The notes below the pieces were generated by a model, which was not told where the DNA came from, searched no databases, and worked only from the letters and a program-made list of their open reading frames with translations. Position numbers and translations under genes: made by a program. This document shows positions 31,826 through 40,549 of a stretch of 64,000 bases of DNA, piece by piece. The stretch is from Corynebacterium bovis DSM 20582 = CIP 54.80 (GTDB lineage: Bacteria > Actinomycetota > Actinomycetes > Mycobacteriales > Mycobacteriaceae), in NCBI RefSeq assembly GCF_030408615.1, contig NZ_CP047187.1:2356001-2420000 (forward strand). Direction: 5' to 3'. The stretch's first letter is position 1; the number at the start of each line of letters is the position of its first letter.

Positions 31826-32899
31826 ATGAGCGACAGCGAAGCGACCACGGCGGACACGGCCACCCAGCCCACCGCCGCCCCCGACGTCCCCGACACGATG
31901 CGCGCCGTCGGGATCACGGACTCCCTCCCGGTGGACGACCCGGCGTGCCTCGTCGACGTCGAGGTCCCCGTCCCCACCCCGGGTGACCACGATCTTCTCG
32001 TGGAGATCGAGGCGATCTCGGTCAACCCCATCGACACGAAGGTCCGCCGCCGCGCGGGCCGCCAGCCGGACGGCCGGCCGAAGATCCTGGGCTACGACGC
32101 CGTCGGCACGGTCCGCGCCACCGGTGACGCCACGAGCCGGTTCCAGCCCGGCGACCGGGTCTTCTACGCGGGCGACATCCGCCGCCCGGGCACGAACGCG
32201 CAGTTCCACGTCGTGGATGAGCGGCTCGTCGGCCGCGCGCCGACGGAGATCAGCGCGGTGGACGCCGCGGCCCTCCCCCTGACGTCGCTCACCGCGTGGG
32301 AGTCCCTCTTCGACCGGATGGGCGCGAACGTGGACTCGAACGGCACGTTGCTGGTGCTCGGCGGCGCGGGCGGGGTGCCGTCGGTGCTCATCCAGCTGGC
32401 CCGCGCGCTGACGGGGTTGACGGTCATCGCGACGGCCTCGCGGGAGGAGTCGGAGGACTGGGTGCTGGAGATGGGGGCGCACGACGTCGTGAACCACCGC
32501 CGTGACCTCGTCGACCAGGTGCGGGAGATCGACCCCGACGGCGTGGACCTCGTCTTCAGTTCGTGGACCACGGGCCGGGAGCGGGAGCTGGCGGAGATCA
32601 TGACCCCGCACGGGCACCTCGTGCTCATCGACGACCCGGAGGGCCTGGACATCACCCCGTTCAAGCAGAAGTCCGTGGCGGTGCACTGGGAGTCGATGTT
32701 CACCCGGTCGTCGTTCGGGACGGCGGACATGGAGGATCAGGGGCTCGCCCTCGACCGGGTGGCGGACATGATCGACGACGGACGCCTCTCCACGACCGCG
32801 AATCTGCACCTGCGGGGGTTGTCCGCGGAGACGTTGCGGGAGGCGCACCGTCGCGTGGAGGACGGTCGGCTGACGGGGAAGCTCGTCGTCGAGTTCTGA
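31826..32899 (+). CDS. MDR-family NADPH-dependent oxidoreductase (quinone oxidoreductase-like)
   Basis: The protein has 357 residues. It has an N-terminal GroES-like domain (ISVNPIDTKVRRRAG, ILGYDAVGTVRA) and a Rossmann domain with the nucleotide motif LVLGGAGGVPSVLIQLAR. The Cys/His zinc ligands of true alcohol dehydrogenases are absent, so it belongs to the zinc-free quinone oxidoreductase/ZinB group. Substrate is unknown. Start ATG 31826 is supported by a -10 box 7 nt upstream (leaderless); ATG 31817 lies inside that promoter. It stands alone, convergent with the HAD gene. Confidence 0.9.
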   Translation: MSDSEATTADTATQPTAAPDVPDTMRAVGITDSLPVDDPACLVDVEVPVPTPGDHDLLVEIEAISVNPIDTKVRRRAGRQPDGRPKILGYDAVGTVRATGDATSRFQPGDRVFYAGDIRRPGTNAQFHVVDERLVGRAPTEISAVDAAALPLTSLTAWESLFDRMGANVDSNGTLLVLGGAGGVPSVLIQLARALTGLTVIATASREESEDWVLEMGAHDVVNHRRDLVDQVREIDPDGVDLVFSSWTTGRERELAEIMTPHGHLVLIDDPEGLDITPFKQKSVAVHWESMFTRSSFGTADMEDQGLALDRVADMIDDGRLSTTANLHLRGLSAETLREAHRRVEDGRLTGKLVVEF

Positions 32900-32992
32900 G
32901 CCGGACGGCGGCCCCGCCTGCGGGTCCGGGCGGGTCGGGGGACCGGCGGGTCCGGGCTGGTCAGCGGCCCCGCCGGCACGCCCGCCCGCGGG

Positions 32993-33976
32993 TCAGAACC
33001 AGCGTTCGAGGACGCGGGCCACGCCGTCGTCGTCGTTCGACGCCGTGACCTCGTCGGCGGCGTCCTTGAGCGCGGGGATGGCGTTGCCCATCGCCACGCC
33101 GTGCCCGGCCCAGGCGATCATCTCCAGGTCGTTGGCCATGTCGCCGAACGCGACGACGTGCCGGGGCTCCACCGCGCCCGGCTCCCCGCCCGCCGGCCCG
33201 CCCGCCGACCCGCGGCCCGCGCCCGCCGGCGCCCGCGCCGCATCCGCCACGGCGGCCGTGACGGCGTCGTCACCGGCACCGGCAACGGCACCGACCCCGA
33301 CCCCGGCCCCGGCCCCACCGATGTGCCCGTGCCGGAGCGCCCACTGCAACCCGGACATCTTCGACACGCCCGGCGCGCTGACCTCGAGCAACCCGCCGCC
33401 CCAGGAGTACGTGACCTGCGCGACCGCCGGGTCGACGGCCTCGCGGACGAGCGCGTACAGCTCGGGGCTGTCCAGCGCGGGGTTGCGCACGAGCAGCTTC
33501 ACCGCCGGCTGGGCGAGCAGCTCGGCGCGGGGCTGGACGCTGTGCTCGTCGGTGTCCCACGCGTGCGGGTACTCCGGTTCGACGGCGAACAGCTCGTCGG
33601 CCCGGTCGAAGGCGCTCCGCCCGACCCGCTCGACGGCGAACGTCGCCCCGCCGACGGCCGCGGTCGCCCGCGCGATCTCCGGGGCGACGGCCGCCAGCAG
33701 GTCCGGTGCGAGGGTCTCCGCGTGGACGACCGTGTCGGCGGCGGCGTCGTAGACGACCGCCCCGTTCGCGCACACGCACACCGGCCGCACGCACACCTGG
33801 TCGAGCACGGGCAGGAGCCACCGGGGCGGACGGCCCGTGGCCAGCATGAACCCGGCGCCCGCGGCCGTGAGGGAGGCGACGACGCCGCGCGTCCGCGGCG
33901 ACACCCGGTCCCGGGAGGTGACGAAGGTGCCGTCGACGTCGCAGACGACGAGCCGCGGGGCCTCCCCCGCCCTCAT
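32993..33976 (-). CDS. HAD-superfamily (Cof-type) phosphatase
   Basis: The protein has 327 residues. Motif I is CDVDGTFVTS with the nucleophile Asp, motif II is LATGRP, the motif III Lys is in PAVKLLVRN and motif IV is VAFGDMANDLEMI. This is the C2B cap Cof group, which acts on sugar phosphates and similar metabolites. A Gly/Ala/Val-rich insertion of about 55 residues splits the C-terminal half just before motif IV. ATG 33976 overlaps the TGA of the acyltransferase gene (ATGA), so the two form a coupled pair upstream-to-downstream on the minus strand. Confidence 0.92.
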   Translation of the reverse strand: MRAGEAPRLVVCDVDGTFVTSRDRVSPRTRGVVASLTAAGAGFMLATGRPPRWLLPVLDQVCVRPVCVCANGAVVYDAAADTVVHAETLAPDLLAAVAPEIARATAAVGGATFAVERVGRSAFDRADELFAVEPEYPHAWDTDEHSVQPRAELLAQPAVKLLVRNPALDSPELYALVREAVDPAVAQVTYSWGGGLLEVSAPGVSKMSGLQWALRHGHIGGAGAGVGVGAVAGAGDDAVTAAVADAARAPAGAGRGSAGGPAGGEPGAVEPRHVVAFGDMANDLEMIAWAGHGVAMGNAIPALKDAADEVTASNDDDGVARVLERWF

Positions 33977-34920
33977 GACCGGCGCCTGTCCCGCCACCGC
34001 TGGCGCAGCCGCACGACCGGGCGGAGCGGGCCGGGGGCCGCGGCGAGCTCCTCGCGGTTGCGCCGGTCCCGGTCGGCCTTCGCCTGCTCGCGGGCCGCGC
34101 GCTGCTCCTTGCGGCGCTGCTGGTCCTCGCGGTCCTTCACCGTCGCCTCGTCGAGCGTCGGCGCGGACCCGCCGAGGGCGGCCGGGACCCAGAACTCGCC
34201 GGCGGGCATGGGGCCGTAGCGGCGAACGTACTCGGCGCGGGCGTCCTCGACGAGGGCCTGCATCGCCGTGCGGAGGCGGTCGGTCGTCGCGGCGGCGTCG
34301 TCGTCGACCTCCACCGGCTCCCCCACGGCCATGACGAGGTTGACCCCGTCGGGCCGCCACACCGGCTTCCGGCCCTTGGTCCAGATCCGCTGGGAGCCCC
34401 AGATCGCGACGGGGATGAGCGGGGCGCCGGCCTCCCGGGCGATGCGGGCCGCCCCCTGCCGCAGCTCCTTGACCTCGAAGGACCGGCTGATCGTCGCCTC
34501 CGGGAAGATGCCGACGAGCTGCCCGGCGCGGAGCCGGCGCACCGCCTCGTCCATCGAGGCCTGCCCGTCCGCCCGGTCGACGGGGATGTGGTGCATGCCC
34601 GTCATGACCGGCCCGGCGACGGGCGCGTCCCAGATCTCCTTCTTCGCCATGAACCGGACGAGCCGGCGGCCGTGGAAGTGGGCGGGGATGCCGCCGTAGA
34701 CGAAGTCCCAGTACCCGGTGTGGTTGACGGCGAGCAGCGCCCCGCCGTCGAGGGGGCTGCGCTCCGGGTGGAGGATGACGACCTGCACCCGCTGGACGAG
34801 CCGCATCCACAGCTTCGCCGCGGGGATGATGATCCGGCCGTAGAACAGTTCGCGGGCCTCGGGGTGGTCCGGGCCGCGGTCGTGGCCCGGGGGGAGGATG
34901 AAGGTCTCGGTCCTGCTCAT
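33973..34920 (-). CDS. PlsC-family 1-acylglycerol-3-phosphate acyltransferase-like protein
   Basis: The protein has 315 residues. The acyltransferase boxes are NHTGYWD (NHX4D) and FPEATISRS (a variant of FPEGTRS), with VPVDRADG and PLIPVAIWGSQ between and after. A basic, Lys/Arg/Gln-rich coiled tail occupies residues 255-315. It probably makes phosphatidic acid or a related lipid at the inner face of the membrane. ATG 34920 has AAGGAG 5 nt upstream. It lies downstream of serS by 114 bp and is coupled to the HAD phosphatase. Confidence 0.92.
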   Translation of the reverse strand: MSRTETFILPPGHDRGPDHPEARELFYGRIIIPAAKLWMRLVQRVQVVILHPERSPLDGGALLAVNHTGYWDFVYGGIPAHFHGRRLVRFMAKKEIWDAPVAGPVMTGMHHIPVDRADGQASMDEAVRRLRAGQLVGIFPEATISRSFEVKELRQGAARIAREAGAPLIPVAIWGSQRIWTKGRKPVWRPDGVNLVMAVGEPVEVDDDAAATTDRLRTAMQALVEDARAEYVRRYGPMPAGEFWVPAALGGSAPTLDEATVKDREDQQRRKEQRAAREQAKADRDRRNREELAAAPGPLRPVVRLRQRWRDRRRS

Positions 34921-35034
34921 GGGGGCTCCTTCTCGGGGAGGGGCGGGCGGAGGGTGCGGTGCGGGGTGCGGCGGGTGCGGGTCACCGGTCACGACGGCCG
35001 CCGGTCACGACGGCCACCGCTGCGGCGGGTGCGG

Positions 35035-36309
35035 TCAGCGCACGGGTTCCAGCACGTCCTTGCCGACGAAGGGCCGCAGCGCCTCCGGCACGACGACTGA
35101 CCCGTCGGCCTGCTGGTTGTTCTCCAGGATCGCGACGAGCCAGCGCGTCGTCGCGAGCGTGCCGTTGACCGTCGCGGCGGTCTGCGTCCGGCCGTCGGCG
35201 TCCCGGTAGCGCGTCTTGAGCCGTCGGGCCTGGAAGGTCGTGCAGTTCGACGTCGACGTCAGCTCCCGGTAGGTCTGCTGGGTCGGCACCCAGGCCTCGG
35301 TGTCGAACTTCCGCGCGGCCGAGGAGCCGAGGTCACCGCCCGCGACGTCGATGACGCGGTACGGGACCTCCACGGCGGAGAGCATCTCCTTCTCCATCTC
35401 GAGCAGCGCCCGGTGCTGCGCCGCGGCGTCCTCGGGGCGGCAGTAGACGAACATCTCCAGCTTGTCGAACTGGTGGACGCGGAGGATGCCGCGGGTGTCC
35501 TTGCCGTAGGACCCGGCCTCGCGCCGGAAGCAGGAGGACCAGCCGGCGTAGCGGACGGGCCCGTCGGACAGGTCGATGATCTCGTCGGAGTGGTAGCCGG
35601 CGAGGGCGACCTCGGAGGTGCCGACGAGGTACAGGTCGTCCTCCTCGAGCCGGTAGATCTCGTCGGCGTGCGCCCCGAGGAAGCCGGTGCCGGACATGAT
35701 CTCCGGGCGGACGAGCACCGGCGGGATCATGAGGGTGAACCCGGCGGCCCGGGCCTTCTGCGCGGCGAGCTGGAGCATCCCCAGCTGGAGCAGTGCGCCG
35801 TCGCCGGTGAGGAAGTAGAAGCGCGCCCCGGAGACCTTCGTCCCGCGCTTGATGTCGATGAGGCCGAGGGACTCGCCGAGGTCGACGTGATCCTTCGGCT
35901 CGAAGTCGAAGGTCGTGGGCTCCCCGACGTGTTCGAGGACGACGTAGTCGTCCTCCCCGCCGGCGGGCGCCCCCTCCTCGACGACGTTGGAGAGCTGCAT
36001 CTGGAGGTCGTTCACGGCGGCCTCGGCCTCCGCCTGGACGGCCTCGATCTCCTTGAGGGCCTCGGCCTTGCGCCGGCCCTCCTCCCGGAGCCGCGTCCGT
36101 TCCTCGTCGGAGGCGGTGCGCATGAGCGTCCCCATCTCCTTGGAGAAGGCGTTCTGCGCGGTCCGGGCGGCGTCCGCGTCCGCGATGGCGTCCCGGCGTC
36201 GCCGGTCGGCGTCGAGCAGCCGGTCGACGAGCTCCGGGTCCTCGCCCCGGGTGCGCTGTGACGTGCGGACGGCCTCGGGGTTGTCGCGGAGTAGCTTGAG
36301 ATCAATCAT
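35035..36309 (-). CDS. serS: Seryl-tRNA synthetase
   Basis: SerS charges tRNA-Ser. The 424 residues have the N-terminal long antiparallel coiled coil (about 30-100) that grips the variable arm, then the class II core with motif 2 [19 protein letters not shown] and motif 3 [18 protein letters not shown]. Length is typical. ATG 36309 is 7 nt after TAAGCT on the minus strand, so the mRNA is probably leaderless. It is divergent from the septum-formation gene, as serS is in mycobacteria. Confidence 0.98.
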   Translation of the reverse strand: MIDLKLLRDNPEAVRTSQRTRGEDPELVDRLLDADRRRRDAIADADAARTAQNAFSKEMGTLMRTASDEERTRLREEGRRKAEALKEIEAVQAEAEAAVNDLQMQLSNVVEEGAPAGGEDDYVVLEHVGEPTTFDFEPKDHVDLGESLGLIDIKRGTKVSGARFYFLTGDGALLQLGMLQLAAQKARAAGFTLMIPPVLVRPEIMSGTGFLGAHADEIYRLEEDDLYLVGTSEVALAGYHSDEIIDLSDGPVRYAGWSSCFRREAGSYGKDTRGILRVHQFDKLEMFVYCRPEDAAAQHRALLEMEKEMLSAVEVPYRVIDVAGGDLGSSAARKFDTEAWVPTQQTYRELTSTSNCTTFQARRLKTRYRDADGRTQTAATVNGTLATTRWLVAILENNQQADGSVVVPEALRPFVGKDVLEPVR

Positions 36310-36316
36310 GTGTCAC

Positions 36317-36322
36317 AGCTTA
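36317..36322 (-). promoter_or_regulatory. -10 box TAAGCT, leaderless promoter of serS
   Basis: TAAGCT then GTGACAC (7 nt) then ATG 36309. A plus-strand TATAGT at 36325-36330 directly abuts it and probably serves the divergent gene. Confidence 0.5.
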
Positions 36323-36422
36323 GCTATAGTGGTGGGGACCTTCGCGCCGTGACGCACAGCGCCACCGCGTCCCCGTCGGCCATGCCCCACCCACCGTCCC
36401 CGACCAGCAGATTGCAGCAGCG

Positions 36423-37436
36423 ATGACGATTGACGCCTCCACGCACGCCCGTCGGCGCCGGTCCGTGACCGTCGTGACCGTCGCGGCCCTCGCCGGCGGT
36501 GTCGCGGCGGGCGCGTACGAGTACTCCGCGCCGGAGAACCGCTCCCCGGTGTCCACCGGCACGCAGGCGACCACCGAGCGCCCCGGCGGTGACGCCGGCG
36601 GGTCCGGCGACCGCCCGCCGTCCTTCACCGACGCCGACCGCGGCACCTGCATCACCTGGGACACCGCACCGGACGGGAGGGCGTCGAACTTCTCCCGCGT
36701 GGACTGCGCGACCCCGCACCGGTTCGAGGTCGCGACCCGGGAGGACCTGTCCGCGTACCCGACCAGCGAGTTCGGGCCGACGGCGGCGATGCCGGACAAG
36801 GACCGCCAGGCCCGCCTCACCGCCGAGTTGTGTGAGGGGCCGACGATGTCCTACCTCAACGGCGCCCTCGACCCCGAGGGGCGGTACTCCATCTCCCCGA
36901 TCCTCCCCCCGGTCGCGTCGTGGGAGAAGGGTGACCGGACGATGCTGTGCGGTGTCATGGTGCCCGACGCCGCCGGGCGGGCCCAGGAGGTCCAGGGCCT
37001 CGCCGCCGAGCAGGACCAGTCCCGGGCCTTCCCCGAGGGCACGTGCGTCCGGGTCGACGGCGAGCTCACGACCGAGGTGCCGTGCCAGGAGGACCACGCC
37101 TGGCAGGTCGTGTCCGTGGTGACGCTGGGCCAGCAGTTCCCCGACGGGTGGCCGCCGGTCGAGCAGCAGAACGACTACCTCAACGGGGTGTGCACGAAGG
37201 CCGCGATGGACTACATCGGCGGCGACGACGCCCTGTACCAGTCCACGCTCGCGCCGTTCTGGACGACGCTCCAGCAGCAGTCGTGGGACGCGGGCTCCCG
37301 GACGGTGAACTGTGCGCTGACGAAGGGCGACCCCGGCGGCGGGTTCGCGACCCTCAACGGGGACGTCACGCAGGGGTTCACGATCGACGGGGCCCCGCCG
37401 CCCCCGCAGCCGCCGCGGAACCCGGTGCGCCGGTAG
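36423..37436 (+). CDS. Septum-formation family membrane protein (Rv3835 type)
   Basis: The protein has 337 residues. A short cytoplasmic start, one membrane helix (about 14-33, SVTVVTVAALAGGVAAGAYEY) and an extracytoplasmic domain with regularly spaced Cys (for example GTCITWD, VDCATPHRFEVA, CVRVDGELTTEVPC). The CxxPHxxE-like element DCATPHRFEV and PCQEDHAWQV mark two copies of the Septum_form fold. The C-terminus is Pro-rich. Gene order next to serS and the following zincin matches Rv3834c-Rv3835-Rv3836. Its molecular role is not known. Confidence 0.88.
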   Translation: MTIDASTHARRRRSVTVVTVAALAGGVAAGAYEYSAPENRSPVSTGTQATTERPGGDAGGSGDRPPSFTDADRGTCITWDTAPDGRASNFSRVDCATPHRFEVATREDLSAYPTSEFGPTAAMPDKDRQARLTAELCEGPTMSYLNGALDPEGRYSISPILPPVASWEKGDRTMLCGVMVPDAAGRAQEVQGLAAEQDQSRAFPEGTCVRVDGELTTEVPCQEDHAWQVVSVVTLGQQFPDGWPPVEQQNDYLNGVCTKAAMDYIGGDDALYQSTLAPFWTTLQQQSWDAGSRTVNCALTKGDPGGGFATLNGDVTQGFTIDGAPPPPQPPRNPVRR

Positions 37437-37514
37437 CCGGAACCCCGGGGCCGGTGGCCGGCACCCGGTGACCGGTGGCCCCGGCCGCCGCGGAACGCGG
37501 TGCGCCGGTCGCCG
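37410..37514. repeat. 30-bp direct repeat, 75 bp apart, at the 3' end of the septum-formation gene
   Basis: The last codons and stop (37410-37439) are copied at 37485-37514 with two mismatches; one turns the TAG stop into TCG. It looks like a local duplication of the gene end. Confidence 0.6.
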
Positions 37515-37574
37515 CCGGGTGGGAGACTGGGGGCGGCCGGTGACGACCCGTGCCCCTGCGGAGAGGAGACGACG

Positions 37575-37925
37575 ATGGCTGTCGACATCACGGACGAGGA
37601 GTTCGAGGACCTCGTGGACCGGGGCCTGCGCCGCATCCCCCGGGAGCTGCTCAACGCCCTCGACAACGTGGCGATCGTCACCGAGGACCGCAACGAGGAG
37701 GACCCGACGATCCTCGGCCTCTACCACGGCGTGGCCCTCCCCGACCGGTCCGTCGAGTGGCCGACGGTCCTGCCGGACAAGATCAGCATCTACCGGGACG
37801 CCCTCTGCGAGTGGTGTGACAGCCGGGAGCAGCTCGTGGAGGAGGTGGCGGTCACGGTCATCCACGAGATCGGCCACCACTTCGGGATCGACGACGACCG
37901 CCTCCACGAGCTCGGCTGGGGCTGA
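37575..37925 (+). CDS. Small zincin-like metallopeptidase family protein (Rv3836 type)
   Basis: The protein has 116 residues. The zinc motif is VIHEIGHHFGIDDDRLHELGWG near the C-terminus, with the catalytic Glu in HEIGH. The N-terminal half is acidic and helical. Members of this family are widespread, cytoplasmic and of unknown substrate. ATG 37575 follows a strong GGAGAGGAGACGACG site; the longer frame upstream has no conserved sequence. A short ACCCCC-GGC-GGGGGT hairpin at the stop codon may end transcription. Confidence 0.9.
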   Translation: MAVDITDEEFEDLVDRGLRRIPRELLNALDNVAIVTEDRNEEDPTILGLYHGVALPDRSVEWPTVLPDKISIYRDALCEWCDSREQLVEEVAVTVIHEIGHHFGIDDDRLHELGWG

Positions 37926-38256
37926 CCCCCGGCGGGGGTACGTCGCCGTCGGCCCGGCTGAATCCATCCCCCCCAGTACCCGCAGGGGCACATGAGAAAG
38001 CCGTTCCCGACACCACGGTGTCGCCACAGCCGCTGCCCGGCCGGGTCGCGGTGGACCCCCGGCCGCCGGGGCCCCGTCGCGCCGACCGGCCCTCCCGGAC
38101 CCCCGTGCGACGCCCCGTCCCGTCCGCGCAGCCCCCGCCCGGCCCGCGGACCGTGCCCGCCACACGCACCCCGCGGCCCGCATCGGTGCTGCACACAGGC
38201 CTGCGCGCACACCCCCGTGCCGGTAATTCTCAGGTGCCCCGCCTAGGTTCCACGGT
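37926..38256. other. Intergenic region before the PGRP-type amidase
   Basis: The 331-bp gap has a small hairpin over the preceding stop codon (37925-37939) and ends with the TAGGTT promoter at 38244. The rest is G+C-rich spacer with no gene seen. Confidence 0.5.
38244..38249 (+). promoter_or_regulatory. -10 box TAGGTT, leaderless promoter of PGRP-type amidase
   Basis: TAGGTT is followed by 7 nt (CCACGGT) and then GTG 38257. Confidence 0.5.
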
Positions 38257-39603
38257 GTGAACACTCCCATCACGTCATCGCAGTCGACGTCCCCGCAGGC
38301 GTCACCGTCCCCCGCCCCGTCCCCGTCCCCCGCCCCCTCACCCACCCCGGCGGGGACCCGGACGCTGTCCCGCCGCCGGTTCGGACTCGGCGCCCTCGCC
38401 GCCGGGGCCACCCTCGCGGTCCTCCCCGCCGCCCGGGCCGTCGCCGCGCCCGCCGCCGGCACCGCCCCGTCCCCCGCGACCGGCGCCACCGGCGCCACCG
38501 CCGGACTCACCCGGATCCCGGTCCCGGAGGCCCCGTCGTTCCTCTCCCTGCGGTTCCCCGGCGACTCCACGGCGCTCGCCGGATCGCTCGCAGGCTCCCT
38601 CACCGGGTCGCTGACCGGCTCCGCCGCCGGACCCCTCGGCAGCTCCACCGGCACGCCGACCGCGCCCGCCGGCTCCCCGGGCACCCCCACCGTCCCCACG
38701 GCCACCGTCCACTTCACCGCCCCGGACGGCACGCGCACGTCCCGCACGGTCCACCCGTCCGGCCACTGCCGGGACGGCGCGTTCCCGCTGTGCTCGGACC
38801 CCGTCGCCGTCCCCGCCGGGGCAACGGAGGCGTACGTCGACACCCCCACGACCACCGCCCACATCCACCGGGTCGAGACCGGCGACCGCACCGTCGCGGA
38901 CCCGGAGGCGACCGTGCTCCCCGGGCTCACCGTCGTGTCCCGGCGGCAGTGGGGCGCGGACGAGGCCCTCATGACGTGGGCCCCGGAATGGGCCCCGCCG
39001 GTGTGCGTCACCGTCCACCACACGGCCGTGCCCACCGGCCGCGAACCGCAGTACCGGCACAACTGGCCCGCGGCCGTGCGCTCCGTGTACCGCTTCCACG
39101 CGTCGTCGGACGACGGCGGCCGCGGGTGGGGCGACATCGGCTACCACCTCGTCATCGACCCGGAGGGCGTGGTCTACCAGGGCCGGTCCACCGGGGTCGC
39201 CGGGCACGCGGTGTTCCGCCCCGGGTCGGCGGCCGGGCAGGTCGTCACCGCCGGGCACGTGTACCGCGCGAACACGGGCAACATCGGGGTGTGTCTCATC
39301 GGGGACTTCCAGACCGGCGAGCCGACCGCCGCGGCCCTCGACTCCCTCACGACCGTGCTCACCGCCCTGTGCTCCGCGCTGGGCCTCGACCCGGAGGGCC
39401 GGGTGCGGTACGTCAACGCGGCGTCGTCGATCGACCTCACGCAGCCGACCGTCACCGGGCACCGGGACTGGGAGAAGGCCGCCGGCACCACCGAGTGCCC
39501 CGGGGACAACCTGTGGCGGAGGCTGCCGGAGCTGCGCCGTCGGGTGGCGGCCGCGGTCGGGGGGACGACGCCGTCCGGGCTGCTGAGCGGAGGTTCCCGA
39601 TGA
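38257..39603 (+). CDS. Tat-exported peptidoglycan-recognition (amidase_2) protein
   Basis: The protein has 448 residues. A Ser/Pro repeat precedes a Tat motif (LSRRRFGLGAL at about 37-47) and cleavage after AVAAPA. Residues about 85-225 form a variable domain with low-complexity SLAGSLTGSLTGS. The amidase_2/PGRP domain follows (about 228-430), with CVTVHHTAVP, YHLVIDPEGVVYQGR and TGHRDWEKAAGTTECPGD. The zinc ligands His, His and Cys of active N-acetylmuramoyl-L-alanine amidases are present, so it may cut peptidoglycan stems. It resembles Rv3811, which also lies near glf. It overlaps the next gene by ATGA, so both are coupled. Confidence 0.9.
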   Translation: MNTPITSSQSTSPQASPSPAPSPSPAPSPTPAGTRTLSRRRFGLGALAAGATLAVLPAARAVAAPAAGTAPSPATGATGATAGLTRIPVPEAPSFLSLRFPGDSTALAGSLAGSLTGSLTGSAAGPLGSSTGTPTAPAGSPGTPTVPTATVHFTAPDGTRTSRTVHPSGHCRDGAFPLCSDPVAVPAGATEAYVDTPTTTAHIHRVETGDRTVADPEATVLPGLTVVSRRQWGADEALMTWAPEWAPPVCVTVHHTAVPTGREPQYRHNWPAAVRSVYRFHASSDDGGRGWGDIGYHLVIDPEGVVYQGRSTGVAGHAVFRPGSAAGQVVTAGHVYRANTGNIGVCLIGDFQTGEPTAAALDSLTTVLTALCSALGLDPEGRVRYVNAASSIDLTQPTVTGHRDWEKAAGTTECPGDNLWRRLPELRRRVAAAVGGTTPSGLLSGGSR

Positions 39604-40490
39604 GTGACGGGATCTCACGACGCCGCCTCCTCGGTGCCGCCGCCGCGTCCCTCGCGTCCGCCGCCGTCGCCGCCGGGCTCGGCGGGGTCGGCGCGCCCGG
39701 CGGGGTGACGACGGCCGGGCGGGCCCGCGCCGCGACCGCCGGGGCGGGGGCGGCAGGCACGGCCGGTGCCGGGGCCTCCGCGACGACCGGCGCGCCCTCC
39801 CCGGCCGGTGCCCGGCCGACGCCGCTGGGCACGGTCGTGGACTTCTCGTCCGCGCCGGTGCCGCCCGCGCTCATCGCCCGGGACGGCCACCTCGGTGTTG
39901 TCTCGTATGTGTCACTCTCGCGTCCCGGCGCGAACTTCGGCGCGAAGCCGTTGACCAGGGACTACGCCAGCTCGATCCACGATGCCGGCCTCATGGTGGC
40001 CAGCGTGTACCAGTACGGGAAGCCGGAGGGGACGGCCCCGTCGGACTTCACCCGCGGCCGACGCGGCGGGCTGGAGGACGCACACACCGCCGCGCAGATC
40101 CACGCGGACGCCGGCGGGCCGGACACCGCGCCGATCTTCTTCGCCGTCGACCAGGACGTCACCGTCGACCAGCGGGAGTCCCTCGTGCGCCCGTGGCTGG
40201 AGGCCGTCGCCGAGGTCATCGGCCTCGACCGCACGGGGGTGTACGGCAGCGCCTCACTGTGCGCGTGGGCGTGCGACGAGGGTCTGGTGGGGAGGGTGCC
40301 GACGGACCCCTCCACGGCGACACCCCACCACTGGTGCTGGCAGACCCGCGCGTGGTCCCACGGGGTCGTGGAGCCGCGCGCCGTGCTCCACCAGAACCGG
40401 TTCGGCTCCGACACCCCGCCCGCCCCCGTGTACGCGGGGGTGCAGACGGACGTCAGTGACGTGCTGTGCGCGAACTGGGGGCAGTGGTAG
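39600..40490 (+). CDS. Tat-exported glycoside hydrolase-like protein (DUF1906, Rv2525c type)
   Basis: The protein has 296 residues. SRRRLLGAAAASLASAA gives a Tat signal; a Gly/Ala-rich stretch follows to residue 75. The DUF1906 TIM-barrel domain starts at GTVVDFSSAPVPP, with FFAVDQDVTVDQ and GVYGSASLC, and ends in VDTSDVLCANW-like sequence (TDVSDVLCANWGQW). The mycobacterial relative Rv2525c is Tat-secreted, has a glycoside-hydrolase-like barrel and influences the envelope. Direct overlap with the PGRP gene suggests that the two act on the same wall polymer. Confidence 0.9.
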   Translation: MSDGISRRRLLGAAAASLASAAVAAGLGGVGAPGGVTTAGRARAATAGAGAAGTAGAGASATTGAPSPAGARPTPLGTVVDFSSAPVPPALIARDGHLGVVSYVSLSRPGANFGAKPLTRDYASSIHDAGLMVASVYQYGKPEGTAPSDFTRGRRGGLEDAHTAAQIHADAGGPDTAPIFFAVDQDVTVDQRESLVRPWLEAVAEVIGLDRTGVYGSASLCAWACDEGLVGRVPTDPSTATPHHWCWQTRAWSHGVVEPRAVLHQNRFGSDTPPAPVYAGVQTDVSDVLCANWGQW

Positions 40491-40549
40491 GCGTCCCGTG
40501 AACCCGGGTCCCCCCCGGCGACCGGGACGCCCCCACCCCCGGCGGGCGA

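Noticed and set aside
31826..32899. Zinc alcohol dehydrogenase
   Set aside because: The Cys/His ligands for catalytic and structural zinc are missing; it fits the zinc-free MDR group.
36310..36422. T-box or other riboswitch before serS or the septum-formation gene
   Set aside because: serS appears leaderless, and the other leader is about 85 nt with no T-box sequence or specifier stem.
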